From the NCBI GenBank assembly GCA_051004015.1, contig JBPCKT010000109.1, forward strand, positions 1-64,000: 64,000 bases of DNA. The letters run 5' to 3'. The notes beneath the pieces were generated by a model. The model made no database searches. It saw only the letters and a program-made list of their open reading frames with translations, and was not told the origin of the DNA. Positions 8,565 to 16,988 of the stretch are shown here, in pieces. Position 1 is the first letter of the stretch, and the number at the start of each line of letters is the position of its first letter. Both the position numbers and the translations under genes were made by a program. The stretch comes from SXOA01 sp051004015. Lineage in GTDB: Bacteria; Planctomycetota; Planctomycetia; Pirellulales; Pirellulaceae.

Positions 8565-9527
8565 TTACGCCTTCTCCGCCACAACCGGCGAGAAGAGCGT
8601 GCCGATGTTCTCAATCCAGGCTTCCACTTTGTCGCCGGCGGCCAGGTAAGTTCCCGTGGCGTTGCCGACCCCCGCGGGCGTGCCGGTGGAGATGATGTCG
8701 CCGGGCTCCAGAGTGCAGATATTCGAGATGAACTCGATGACGGCGGCCACGGGAAAAATCTGCTGGCCAGTGCTGGCGTCCTGGTGCAGCTTGCCGTTGA
8801 CGGAGAGCTTCATCGCCAGCTTCTGCGGATTGGGAATGGCGTCCGCCGAGGCGATGCAGGGACCGCAGGGGCAAAAGGTGTCGTGCCACTTGCCGTGCAG
8901 CCAGTCGAAGAAGCTGTCTTTTTCCCGCTTCTTGCGGCCCGGTTTGGGCTGGAATTTGCGGTCCGAGATATCGTTGATGACCGCGTAGCCGGCGACGTGC
9001 TTCAGGGCCTCCGCTTCTGGAATATGCTTGCCGCCGCGCCCGATGATGACGGCCAACTCGCATTCCCAGTCGACGAACTTCGGCGAAACACTCGGAATCA
9101 CCACCGCCTTGCCGGGGTCCGTCAACGTGGTGGTCGCCGGCTTCATGAAGACATAGGGGAACGTCTCCTTCCGTTCTGGAGCTTCACCACCCCCTTCAAT
9201 AATGTGGGCCGCGTAGTTCCCCGCCAGCAGGAACAGCTTGTTCGGGCGCGGGATGGGAATGAGCAATTCCACCTTGGCGATTGGCAGCGAACCCTTCGCT
9301 GCCGCACTCGGCTGCCCGGCGAGCCAGTGGGCAACTTTCTGAGCCGCGGCAAAGCCTTTGCCGTCTGGCGGCAGAAACTCAAGCAGGTTGTCACCATCGG
9401 GAAGCGATAGCTTCTCATGCGTTGCATCCGCATACGCGGCCGCAGCGGCGGCGAGCGGAACTACACCTTCCTCGCTGTAGAAGCCAACATGCACGGCATT
9501 CTGATGACGGTATCGGCAGAGGCGCAT
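8565..9527 (-). CDS. Fumarylacetoacetate hydrolase family protein
   Basis: A 320-residue member of the FAH/2-keto-acid hydrolase family, which acts on beta- or 2-keto-acids with a divalent metal. The metal-ligand region reads DWECELAVIIG with NDISDR downstream, and the C-terminal EPGDIISTGTPAGVG signature is clear. It is the first gene of a leftward operon with the hydroxyacid dehydrogenase, aldo/keto reductase and MFS genes. That context suggests breakdown of a sugar-derived keto acid, though the exact substrate is unknown. Confidence 0.88.
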   Translation of the reverse strand: MRLCRYRHQNAVHVGFYSEEGVVPLAAAAAAYADATHEKLSLPDGDNLLEFLPPDGKGFAAAQKVAHWLAGQPSAAAKGSLPIAKVELLIPIPRPNKLFLLAGNYAAHIIEGGGEAPERKETFPYVFMKPATTTLTDPGKAVVIPSVSPKFVDWECELAVIIGRGGKHIPEAEALKHVAGYAVINDISDRKFQPKPGRKKREKDSFFDWLHGKWHDTFCPCGPCIASADAIPNPQKLAMKLSVNGKLHQDASTGQQIFPVAAVIEFISNICTLEPGDIISTGTPAGVGNATGTYLAAGDKVEAWIENIGTLFSPVVAEKA

Positions 9528-9641
9528 GGGAGAGTCTCGCTATGGCGACCTGACGATGAACGCTCGCCGTAGTATCACAAAATCCCAGCGGGTGCCGGCG
9601 GTCACCAAGCCATCGGGCAAGGTTTGTGGCAATACCGAGCA

Positions 9642-10121
9642 TCACTCCACGTTAAGCAGCTCCACCAGGAAATGCAACGTTGCCTTCGGGGGGATGGCTC
9701 CGGGCGCTCCGCGGTCGCCGTAACCCAGATTGGCCGGAATTTCCAGCTCGATCATGCCCCCTTCGCCCACGAGCTGCATCCCTTCCGTCCATCCCTTGAT
9801 GACGCCGTTGAGCGGAAAGGAAATTGGCTCTTCCCGCTTGTAGGAGCTGTCAAAGACCTTCCCGCCTTCCAGCCACCCGTGATAGTTGACCTTCACCGTG
9901 TCAGTCGCCTTCGGCTTGGCGCCGGTCCCCTTGCGGAGGATGCGGTACTTGAGCCCCGAATCGGTGGCGGTGAATTTCTTCGCCGCATCCTTATCCACCT
10001 TGCCGGCTCCCTTCGGCAGCTCGGGCAGGGCAACTTCCTTATCTTCCGCACTCATGGCTACCTCGACGAGCAAGAGAAACATACCCAGCACAACTACGCC
10101 GCGTGTTAAATGCACCTGCAT
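9642..10121 (-). CDS. Exported FKBP-type peptidyl-prolyl isomerase
   Basis: A 159-residue protein with a signal peptide (hydrophobic GVVVLGMFLLLVEVAMSA, about residues 8-25) and one FKBP domain from about 55 to the end. Recognisable parts are VKVNYHGWLEGGKVFDSS, VIKGWTEGMQLVGEGG and IPANLGYGDRGAPG. It probably speeds proline isomerisation in proteins outside the cytoplasm. It is transcribed divergently from the Nif3-like gene across about 137 bp. Confidence 0.92.
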   Translation of the reverse strand: MQVHLTRGVVVLGMFLLLVEVAMSAEDKEVALPELPKGAGKVDKDAAKKFTATDSGLKYRILRKGTGAKPKATDTVKVNYHGWLEGGKVFDSSYKREEPISFPLNGVIKGWTEGMQLVGEGGMIELEIPANLGYGDRGAPGAIPPKATLHFLVELLNVE

Positions 10122-10258
10122 ACCTCACTCCTTGGATTGGGGGCCCCTTGGCCAGTAACGACATGTTCAGCTCCGATTCTAGGGCTTGTCACTATTGCGG
10201 GCAACGAGTCGGCTTGCCTCCGCGAAAACGGACTCCGCCAATCTGTTAAGATGTGCGA

Positions 10259-11056
10259 ATGCCGCTTGTTTCCGACCTCTGCCAGTTTTTGGATTCCTTC
10301 GCCCCTCCCGTCCTGGCGGAAGAGTGGGACAATGTCGGCCTGCTGGTCGGCGATCCGCGGCAGCCGGTGGAGCGGGTGATGACCTGCCTCACCATCACCC
10401 CCGCGAGCTGCGAAGAAGCCGTGAGCAGGCAGGCGGACCTCATCGTCACCCACCATCCCTTGCCTTTCCATCCGCTGCGGCGCTTGACGACCGAGTCGAC
10501 ACCAGGCAGGCTCCTGCTCGAGGTGATCCGAGCCGGGGTCGCCGTCTACAGCCCGCATACCGCCTTCGATTCCGCTGCACAGGGGATTAATCAGCAGTTG
10601 GCGGAAGGGCTCGGGCTCCGCGAAATCAAGCCGCTCGTGGTTTCACTTGCTGGCAACGACGGTAAGCTGGGTTCGGGCCGCACCGGCAAGCTTGCTTCGC
10701 CGCTCCCGCTCTCCCAACTTGCCCATCGCCTGACAACCTTCCTGAAGATTGGTGGCCTGCACATGGCCGGCCCGGATGACGCGGTCATCTCATCCGCGGC
10801 AGTAGCCTGTGGCAGTGGTGGCAACTTTTTGGAACATGCCATCCGCCAGGATCTGGACCTGCTCATCACCGGCGAGGCTAGCTTTCATACCTGCCTGGAA
10901 GCTCAGTCCAGCGGCGTCCAGTTGCTACTGGTCGGCCACTTTGCCAGCGAGCGATTTGCCGTCGAGAGCCTGGCCGGCGTCCTGGCCCGGCAATTTCCCA
11001 AGCTCACCGTGTGGGCCAGCCAGCAGGAAGCCGACCCGCTCCGCTGGGCGACCTAG
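10259..11056 (+). CDS. Nif3-like dinuclear metal centre protein
   Basis: A 265-residue protein of the Nif3/YbgI/DUF34 family. These proteins form hexamers with a two-metal site, and their role is unsettled (GTP cyclohydrolase I type 2 is an old label). Metal ligands fit EEWDNVGLLVGD near residue 21 and the THHPLPFHP motif (H65, H66). The C-terminal LLVGHFASERFAVE supplies the last ligands. ATG 10259 is taken as start; an in-frame GTG lies two codons upstream at 10253. Confidence 0.87.
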   Translation: MPLVSDLCQFLDSFAPPVLAEEWDNVGLLVGDPRQPVERVMTCLTITPASCEEAVSRQADLIVTHHPLPFHPLRRLTTESTPGRLLLEVIRAGVAVYSPHTAFDSAAQGINQQLAEGLGLREIKPLVVSLAGNDGKLGSGRTGKLASPLPLSQLAHRLTTFLKIGGLHMAGPDDAVISSAAVACGSGGNFLEHAIRQDLDLLITGEASFHTCLEAQSSGVQLLLVGHFASERFAVESLAGVLARQFPKLTVWASQQEADPLRWAT

Positions 11057-11528
11057 ACACAAGCCTGAAGTGCCAGCGAAGGACAGCGCCGCCAGCCGGA
11101 GCGGCTTCTCGCCGCCCGGCATGATAAGCCGCTGATAACCCCCCTAGCGGGTGTTTTGAGTCATTGATTCACACGCTCCCTTTTCCCAAAACTTACGTCG
11201 CCGTGAATCACCCCAACTCCTTATGTGAACATATGTTCCATAAAGCAGCCTCGCCGTAAGTCTGATTCATCACCTCCATTTTCGGTCGGTTTTGATTCAC
11301 CAAAACTTCGGGCAGTTATAAGCTCTTTTTCAAAGCCCCGGACGCGATTCTCCCGTCCCCCCCTGAAAACTGAAAACCGAAAACTGAACACCGCTTCTCA
11401 CAACCGGATTTTCAAAGATCTTCCCCGTCCGTGAGTCCCTCGCGCACGCCCAGCCCTCCGCTGGCTCGGCGACTTACATTATACACATATGTCCACTATT
11501 TGTCAAGGGAGCATAAGTCGATCCGTGC
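11057..11528. other. AT-richer intergenic island with short shared motifs
   Basis: About 470 bp without a gene. It contains TGATTCAC/GTGAATCA octamers at 11165-11172, 11203-11210 and 11293-11300, and a near match at 11263-11270. A TTACG-N5-GTGAATC arrangement at 11193-11209 is also seen near 1232-1247. There is a 12-bp palindrome GAACATATGTTC at 11227-11238 and a simple repeat of ctgaaaac-like units around 11363-11391. Base composition is clearly lower in GC than the flanking genes. Confidence 0.55.
11227..11238. promoter_or_regulatory. 12-bp palindrome resembling a Gram-positive SOS box
   Basis: GAACATATGTTC is a perfect palindrome of the GAAC-N4-GTTC form bound by LexA in Firmicutes. No SOS-type gene is adjacent, and planctomycete LexA specificity is not established here. 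It may be a site for another dimeric regulator or a chance match. Confidence 0.25.
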
Positions 11529-11906
11529 CTAGCCCGGCGCGCGGACAGCGGCCTCTTCTAGCGCCCTGCGAATTTCTTCGGGGCTAGCCTTGCCCTTCAC
11601 TAGAATCGAATTGACCTTGAGGTGCTGTACCCGGTCGACCATGGGGCTGTCGGGGATTCCGGTCAAAACTACGACGGGCAGAGATTGCAAGCGGAGATAG
11701 GAACGGATGATTTCCAGGAACGTCGGCCCGTCCATTTCGGGCATTAGCATGTCCAGCAGGATTGCGTCCGGGAGGGCGGCCAGAACGCTGGCGAGCGCCT
11801 CCCGCCCGTTGGGCACGCATGCAACCTCATGCCCTGCGGCTTGCAGGAATTTCGCCATCGATTCTCCGGAGTCGGGGTCGTCGTCTACGATGAGGATTTT
11901 TACCAT
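11529..11906 (-). CDS. Stand-alone response-regulator receiver
   Basis: A 125-residue protein made of one CheY-like receiver domain and no output domain. The acidic pair D8/D9 (VDDDPDSGE), the phospho-acceptor D52 (ILLDMLMPEMDG), T82 (VVLTGIP) and K104 (ILVKGKAS) are all present. It may pass phosphate or act as a docking partner for the neighbouring hybrid kinase at 12378-14753, which also reads leftward. The partner is inferred from position only. Confidence 0.9.
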   Translation of the reverse strand: MVKILIVDDDPDSGESMAKFLQAAGHEVACVPNGREALASVLAALPDAILLDMLMPEMDGPTFLEIIRSYLRLQSLPVVVLTGIPDSPMVDRVQHLKVNSILVKGKASPEEIRRALEEAAVRAPG

Positions 11907-12113
11907 GGGTTCATCTTACCCGGCTTCAAGAACAAAAGAACCCCGCTGCAAAGGGTATAAGCATCGGCGTTGTCGCTCGTCGGATTTAGCGGGCTTGCGA
12001 CGGCGGGAATCTATAAACTCGATCGATACTTGCCAAGGCCAAGGTCTCCATCCCGCCGCCCTAGTCGACGGTCACGGGGTGGGAAACGTCTTTTTTGGGG
12101 AATGGCTTCAAAC

Positions 12114-12320
12114 CTAAGAATTGCCGCTCTTTTGGCTGGGAACAGTCACGGTAAAGCCCAGGCCACAGTCGCATTGATAGGCGCGTGTGCGAAGCTCGCG
12201 CTCGGGGATGGGCTGGTGGAGATATGCCTCGGGGGCGTATTGAACGGATTCGCCGCACAAGGCGACCTGGGCGCTTCCGCAACGCGGGCAGCGAGGTCGT
12301 TTTGGCTCCAGGTCGGCCAT
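12114..12320 (-). CDS. Small zinc-ribbon protein
   Basis: A possible 68-residue protein starting MADLEPKRPR. It has CPRCGS near residues 10-15 and a second pair YQCDCGLGF near 48-56, suggesting one four-cysteine zinc site. An in-frame ATG at 12362 would add 14 residues. It lies between the lone receiver and the hybrid kinase genes on the same strand. No family is recognised; the cysteine pattern is the main reason for accepting it. Confidence 0.45.
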   Translation of the reverse strand: MADLEPKRPRCPRCGSAQVALCGESVQYAPEAYLHQPIPERELRTRAYQCDCGLGFTVTVPSQKSGNS

Positions 12321-12377
12321 CGCAATCGTTGAAATGTGGATCGGGGGAATCCAGTGGCCCAAGAAAACCAGCTAGAA

Positions 12378-14753
12378 TTAACGAGTTGCGGCCGTCCCAC
12401 GGATGAGCAGCAATTCCAGCGCCGCCAAATCGACGGGCTTCACCAGATGCGCGGAGCAACCGGCGTCGGCGGATCGCTGCACGTCGTTCTCTTGGCCCCA
12501 ACCGGTCAGCGCGATAACAAAGACGTCCTGACCGCCTGGCAGTTGGCGGATACGGCGAGTGGCGTCGTAGCCGTTCATCTTGGGCATGCCAACATCCATC
12601 AGAATCACCTCGGGCGAAAATTCCGAGGCGACGTCGATCGCTTGCAGACCGTCTCCGGCGGTGCGGACGTCGTGGCCCTTGATCCGCAGGAGCGTGCTCA
12701 GCGTATCGGCGGAATCCTTGTTGTCGTCGACCACCAGGATCCGCCGCTTCGGCACGGTTGCGGAGGGCGCGGCTCGCGCCGCCGCGCTATCGGCTTCGCC
12801 GCCGGCCATCGGCAGCCGCACCACGAACTCGCTCCCTTTGCCGGGGCCGTCGCTGAGGGCATTGATCGTTCCGCCATGCAACTCCACCAGCCGCCGCACG
12901 AGCGTCAACCCGATCCCCAGCCCACCTTGGGACCGCTCCAGCGACTCGTCGACTTGCCGGAACATATCGAAGACGTAGGCCAGCGCATCGCAGGCGATGC
13001 CGACGCCGTTATCGCGCACGAAGATTGCCACTTCCCGCCCGCGCAGCCGCGCCTCGATTTGGATCTGCCCTCCCGGCTCTGTATATTTCGCGCTGTTGTT
13101 AAGCAGGTTCGAGAAAATCTGCGCGAGGCGTGTCGGATCGGCGTACAACATGATGGGCTGACCGGGGAGGGTGATCGTCAGCTCATGTCCGGCTGCCTCC
13201 ATCAGGGGGCGGCTCGTTTCCACCGCCGTCTTCACGATGGTCGCCAGGTCCACGCGCTGCTTCCGAAGCTCAATCCGGTCCCGGGTGATTCGGCTGATAT
13301 CGAGCAGGTCGTCGACGAGGCGCGTGAGCTGCTGCACCTGGCGGTCCATGATGCTGCGAACATCGCTAGAGACCGCTTCATCGTGGCCGCCGATCCTCAG
13401 GACTTCCAGCGCATTTCGAATTGGGGCCAATGGGTTCCGCAGCTCATGCGCAAGGGTCGCCAGGAATTCATCCTTGCGACGGTCCGCGTCTCGCAGGGCT
13501 TGTTCCGCTAGAAAGCGGCGGGTCACATCGCGGGTAAAGCACCGTGTGTAAGCAAATTTCTCGTCCTCGAAGCAGGCGCTGGAATTGATCAGGACGTGCT
13601 TGATCGATCCATCCTTGCACCGCAGGCGGGCCGGATAATTCTCCAGGATTTCCCCCTGCCGCAGCTTCCGCAGAATCTCGGCGATCACCTCCGGGTCCGC
13701 ATGGAACTCCGTGATGGAGCGGCCGATGTATTCCTCGGCGGCATAGCCGAGCAGCGTATACTCCGCTTTGTTGGCCCACAGGATGGTGCCGTCCGCTCCC
13801 ACTTTGTGGAGCCCTTCCGTAGCGTTCTCAAAGAAGTCCGCCAACTCGCGCTCCCGCCTCACCAGAACCTGTTCCACTTCCACGCGGTGAGCGATCTCGG
13901 CCTCCAGCGACTGGGCCTTCTGTTGCAGCAAGCTGATGGCCCGCAAACGATCGTCGGGATCATGCAAGGCGGCGTAACTCTCCGCGGGGATGACCCGCGA
14001 ATGGCACGAACAAACACCACGGAACGGTTCGGCCTGGGTTTCGTCATCGAACCCTTGAATGGGGTACGCGCAAAACAGTGCAAAGCGGTGCTGCTTGCTC
14101 AGCTCGTTCCAGAGCTCCTCGAGACGAATGGCTGCCTCCCGGTTGCCATCGGCCCAAAGCAGCGCGACCATTTCTCCAAAGGCATGGATTCGCCGCTCGC
14201 CGCTCGCCAACTGGGCGATGACCGCGCCCACCGTGTCCTTGAAGCGTTGTGGATCGGGGGAGCCGTCCACCATGAACTTCGCCAATGTTTCGGCGGCATC
14301 GAGCAGTATGTATTGACCAGCGGACTCGGCTTGGGAAATTTGCACCCCACAGGCCGCTAGCTTTCTTTGCAGCGCGTCACGATGCTCGGCTGTGGCGATA
14401 ACGACGCTGGCCTTGCCCTGCGTCAAACCAGCCCCCACGAACCCACTCACGGAATCAATGAGGTAGTCGTCGTTCTCGTAGAATTGTACAAAGTGATCCG
14501 ACTCCCCCATCAAGCTCCAATCGACGTGGGGGGCAAACGACTCATCCGTCAGGTTGGACACGTCCGCCGAGCAGAGGACCGCTTCCAGGTCCTCATGCAA
14601 GTAAATTCGGTAGCCATTCTGGGGGTGCCGCCTGGGCTTGAGCTTGCCAGACCGATCCCAATTGCGGAGGGTTGCCGTGGAAACCCCCAGAAAGGAGGCG
14701 GCCTCACCGACAGTCTTGTATACCGAAAAATTGGGTTTTGCAGAGGGAATCAT
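12378..14753 (-). CDS. Hybrid sensor kinase with MerR-type HTH, MEDS, PAS, HisKA/HATPase and receiver
   Basis: A 791-residue protein. Residues 10-60 look like a MerR/excisionase helix-turn-helix (TVGEAASFLGVSTATLRNWD ... GYRIY). Residues about 84-245 resemble the MEDS sensory domain of DcmR (SDHFVQFYENDDYLIDSVSGF). A PAS domain spans about 305-415. HisKA carries H436 (LATLAHELRNPL), the ATPase N and G boxes follow (NLLNNSAKY, DNGVGIA, GGLGIGLTL), and a receiver with D676/D677, D720, T750 and K772 ends the chain. The first plausible start is ATG 14753, with AAGG 9 nt upstream; ATG 14771 is possible. A DNA-binding module fused to a kinase is unusual. Confidence 0.85.
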   Translation of the reverse strand: MIPSAKPNFSVYKTVGEAASFLGVSTATLRNWDRSGKLKPRRHPQNGYRIYLHEDLEAVLCSADVSNLTDESFAPHVDWSLMGESDHFVQFYENDDYLIDSVSGFVGAGLTQGKASVVIATAEHRDALQRKLAACGVQISQAESAGQYILLDAAETLAKFMVDGSPDPQRFKDTVGAVIAQLASGERRIHAFGEMVALLWADGNREAAIRLEELWNELSKQHRFALFCAYPIQGFDDETQAEPFRGVCSCHSRVIPAESYAALHDPDDRLRAISLLQQKAQSLEAEIAHRVEVEQVLVRRERELADFFENATEGLHKVGADGTILWANKAEYTLLGYAAEEYIGRSITEFHADPEVIAEILRKLRQGEILENYPARLRCKDGSIKHVLINSSACFEDEKFAYTRCFTRDVTRRFLAEQALRDADRRKDEFLATLAHELRNPLAPIRNALEVLRIGGHDEAVSSDVRSIMDRQVQQLTRLVDDLLDISRITRDRIELRKQRVDLATIVKTAVETSRPLMEAAGHELTITLPGQPIMLYADPTRLAQIFSNLLNNSAKYTEPGGQIQIEARLRGREVAIFVRDNGVGIACDALAYVFDMFRQVDESLERSQGGLGIGLTLVRRLVELHGGTINALSDGPGKGSEFVVRLPMAGGEADSAAARAAPSATVPKRRILVVDDNKDSADTLSTLLRIKGHDVRTAGDGLQAIDVASEFSPEVILMDVGMPKMNGYDATRRIRQLPGGQDVFVIALTGWGQENDVQRSADAGCSAHLVKPVDLAALELLLIRGTAATR

Positions 14754-15038
14754 CGGGGCATACCTTGCCATACCTTGCCAATGGTTGTGATGCCAGTGCA
14801 ACTTACCCAGAGGACTTGCGGAGCACAATAGTTGGCGGAATCTTTTTTTGAGCGAACTTCCCCGGCCGAGGGCCAAGGGGCTTTTCCCGGTAACTTATGT
14901 CGGGCGAAAGAGAGAGTCTGACGCGCGTCCTCGTCCGGCAACTCCTGAAGGTCACAGGATGGACAAGCGACAAGGAAGCCGACCCGATGCAGTGGGCATA
15001 GGCCACTCTTGGAACAACCTCAGCTTGTCCCAAGGAGG

Positions 15039-16748
15039 CTACAGCGGCGCTGGAGCCCGCTCCGTTTCCTGCATCCTTGCTTCTCTGAAATTCGTCGCGG
15101 CGACCAACTCGGCATGGGCGTTGGGCTGCTGGTCCAGGTCAATGTCGGCCAGCATTTCACCTTCATAGGGCTCGTCAGCGAAGCGGGAGAAGACCAACAG
15201 GTCGGTGACGAGATCTTGCAGCCGCGAAGCGCCGCCGACGACGCAGGGGACCAGGTCGGTGGTTTTTCCGTGGACCCGGCGGGCCAGGTCGGCGGCTTCC
15301 GCGGTGACGGAGCGGACCAGGTGGCTGATGCGCTGCCGCGGGCTGATTTTTCCCGTGAGGGCGGCAATCGCCTGGTTTGCCGCGGCTGCTTCGGCCTCAA
15401 CGCCGGTGCCTTGCTTGACGGCCAGCAGGTTACTGAAGAACCGCAAGAGGCTGCCGCGATTGATCAGGCCGGTCGGCTTGCCGTCCTTGACGATGACCAC
15501 GCTGCGGATCGTCACGCGGCAAAGGAATTCATAGACCAGCATGGCGGTCGTTTCTTCTTCATAGAAGACCACGTTCCGCTGCATCACGTTCCCCACGGTC
15601 AGGTGCCACCAGTCCTGCCGCAGCATGGTCGTCATGACGTCCTTTTCGGAGAGGATGCCGACCAGCTTCCCTTCGGCGTCCACCACGGGGGCGGAGCCGA
15701 TGCGGAAGCGGAGAAAGTACTCGCAGGCCGAACCCAGGGTGTCGTAGCGGTGCAATGAAGCCACCAGGCTCATGACGGTCCGGGCGGGGACGTGTTGCAA
15801 GAGCTCGGCGGGAGTTCGATGTTTTCCCGCGGGGCGGTGCGAGGAAAGCGAGCCGAACGCCGTGACTCGATCGCGGCCGGAGCGTTTGGAAACCAGCATC
15901 GCCTGCTCGGCCATATCCACGAGCTGCTCAACGGTATTGGTATCCTCCCGCCGCTCGGCGGTCCCGAAGCTGGCGGAGACGCAGAGCTCGCTCCCCCCCT
16001 CGATCGGAATCCGGATGGCCTTGATGAGGTTCCGCATCCGCTCGGCCCATTGGGCGGCGCCCCCTTCCCGCGATTCCGGCAGAACCGCGCAGAATTCCTC
16101 GCTGCCGAAGCGGCCGATCATGTCGCCGGCCCGGGCGTTGCCGACCAGGATGTGCGATACGCGCCGCAGAGCTTCGTCACCCACGGCATGGCCGAATTTG
16201 TCGTTGATCTGCTTGAGCTGGTCAATGTCGAGCAGCACGCAAGACATGCCGCTGCTCGATCGCTGGCTGCGGGCGAGCTCCTTTTCCATCAATTCCAGGA
16301 GCGCTCCGCGAGTCAATAGTCCGGTGAGCGGATCTTTGAGTCCCAGCTCTAGAAGCCGTTGCTCGAGCCCGATCACCCGCGAGCCGCTTCGCAGCCGGGC
16401 CATCAACTCGTCCCGGTCGAGGGGTTTTTTGCAGAAGTCATCCGCGCCGGCTTCCAGCCCCCGGACAATGTCGGGGGTCGAGGTGCGGATCGTGAACAGA
16501 ATGGTGTAGATGTAGTTGATTCGCTGCTGGTCTCGCACCCAGCGGCAGAGAGCCAAGCCATCCATGACGGGCATTTCCCAGTCCGTGAGCAGGATTTGCG
16601 GGCGCTCCTTCTCGATGATCGCAATCGCCTCGCGGCCATTCTCGGCGGTTTTGACCTGATAGCCGGCCAATTCCAACCACTTGGAAATCAGCCGCCGCAT
16701 CGCCGGGTCATCGTCGACCAGCAAAACTTTGTTCGGTTGCTCGTACAT
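15039..16748 (-). CDS. Receiver-GGDEF-CBS response regulator
   Basis: A 569-residue regulator. The receiver domain (1-120) has D12/D13, phospho-acceptor D56 (LLTDWEMPVMDG) and K108 (KKPLDRDEL). A GGDEF domain (about 136-300) follows, whose active loop reads GSEEF at 215-219, with an inhibitory-site RxxD (R206-D209) five residues before it. Two CBS motifs lie at about 320-450 (GSAPVVDAEGKLVGILSEKD; IRSVVIVKDGKPTGLINRG). It would make or sense cyclic di-GMP under phosphorylation and nucleotide control. ATG 16748 is preferred over TTG 16760. The second Gly of the GGDEF loop is Ser, so activity is uncertain. Confidence 0.87.
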   Translation of the reverse strand: MYEQPNKVLLVDDDPAMRRLISKWLELAGYQVKTAENGREAIAIIEKERPQILLTDWEMPVMDGLALCRWVRDQQRINYIYTILFTIRTSTPDIVRGLEAGADDFCKKPLDRDELMARLRSGSRVIGLEQRLLELGLKDPLTGLLTRGALLELMEKELARSQRSSSGMSCVLLDIDQLKQINDKFGHAVGDEALRRVSHILVGNARAGDMIGRFGSEEFCAVLPESREGGAAQWAERMRNLIKAIRIPIEGGSELCVSASFGTAERREDTNTVEQLVDMAEQAMLVSKRSGRDRVTAFGSLSSHRPAGKHRTPAELLQHVPARTVMSLVASLHRYDTLGSACEYFLRFRIGSAPVVDAEGKLVGILSEKDVMTTMLRQDWWHLTVGNVMQRNVVFYEEETTAMLVYEFLCRVTIRSVVIVKDGKPTGLINRGSLLRFFSNLLAVKQGTGVEAEAAAANQAIAALTGKISPRQRISHLVRSVTAEAADLARRVHGKTTDLVPCVVGGASRLQDLVTDLLVFSRFADEPYEGEMLADIDLDQQPNAHAELVAATNFREARMQETERAPAPL

Positions 16749-16988
16749 AACTATCGGCAATCCATTCGCAGCTTCGGCTGCAACCAGCGTTCGTTCTAGC
16801 CATCACGGAGTTTCGGCAACTGCCATAGCGCGCGACTTAGCCCGTGCCTTGGAAACCCTAGGTCAAGCTTCAGAATTCAACCGTCCAAGTTTCGGTTTGG
16901 GCTTGCCAGCGATTCGCCGGTAAATCCGGTCGTGCGGGCGGCGACGAGGGCATCCACCGGTTAGCGGCGCACCTGCGGGTGGAATATC

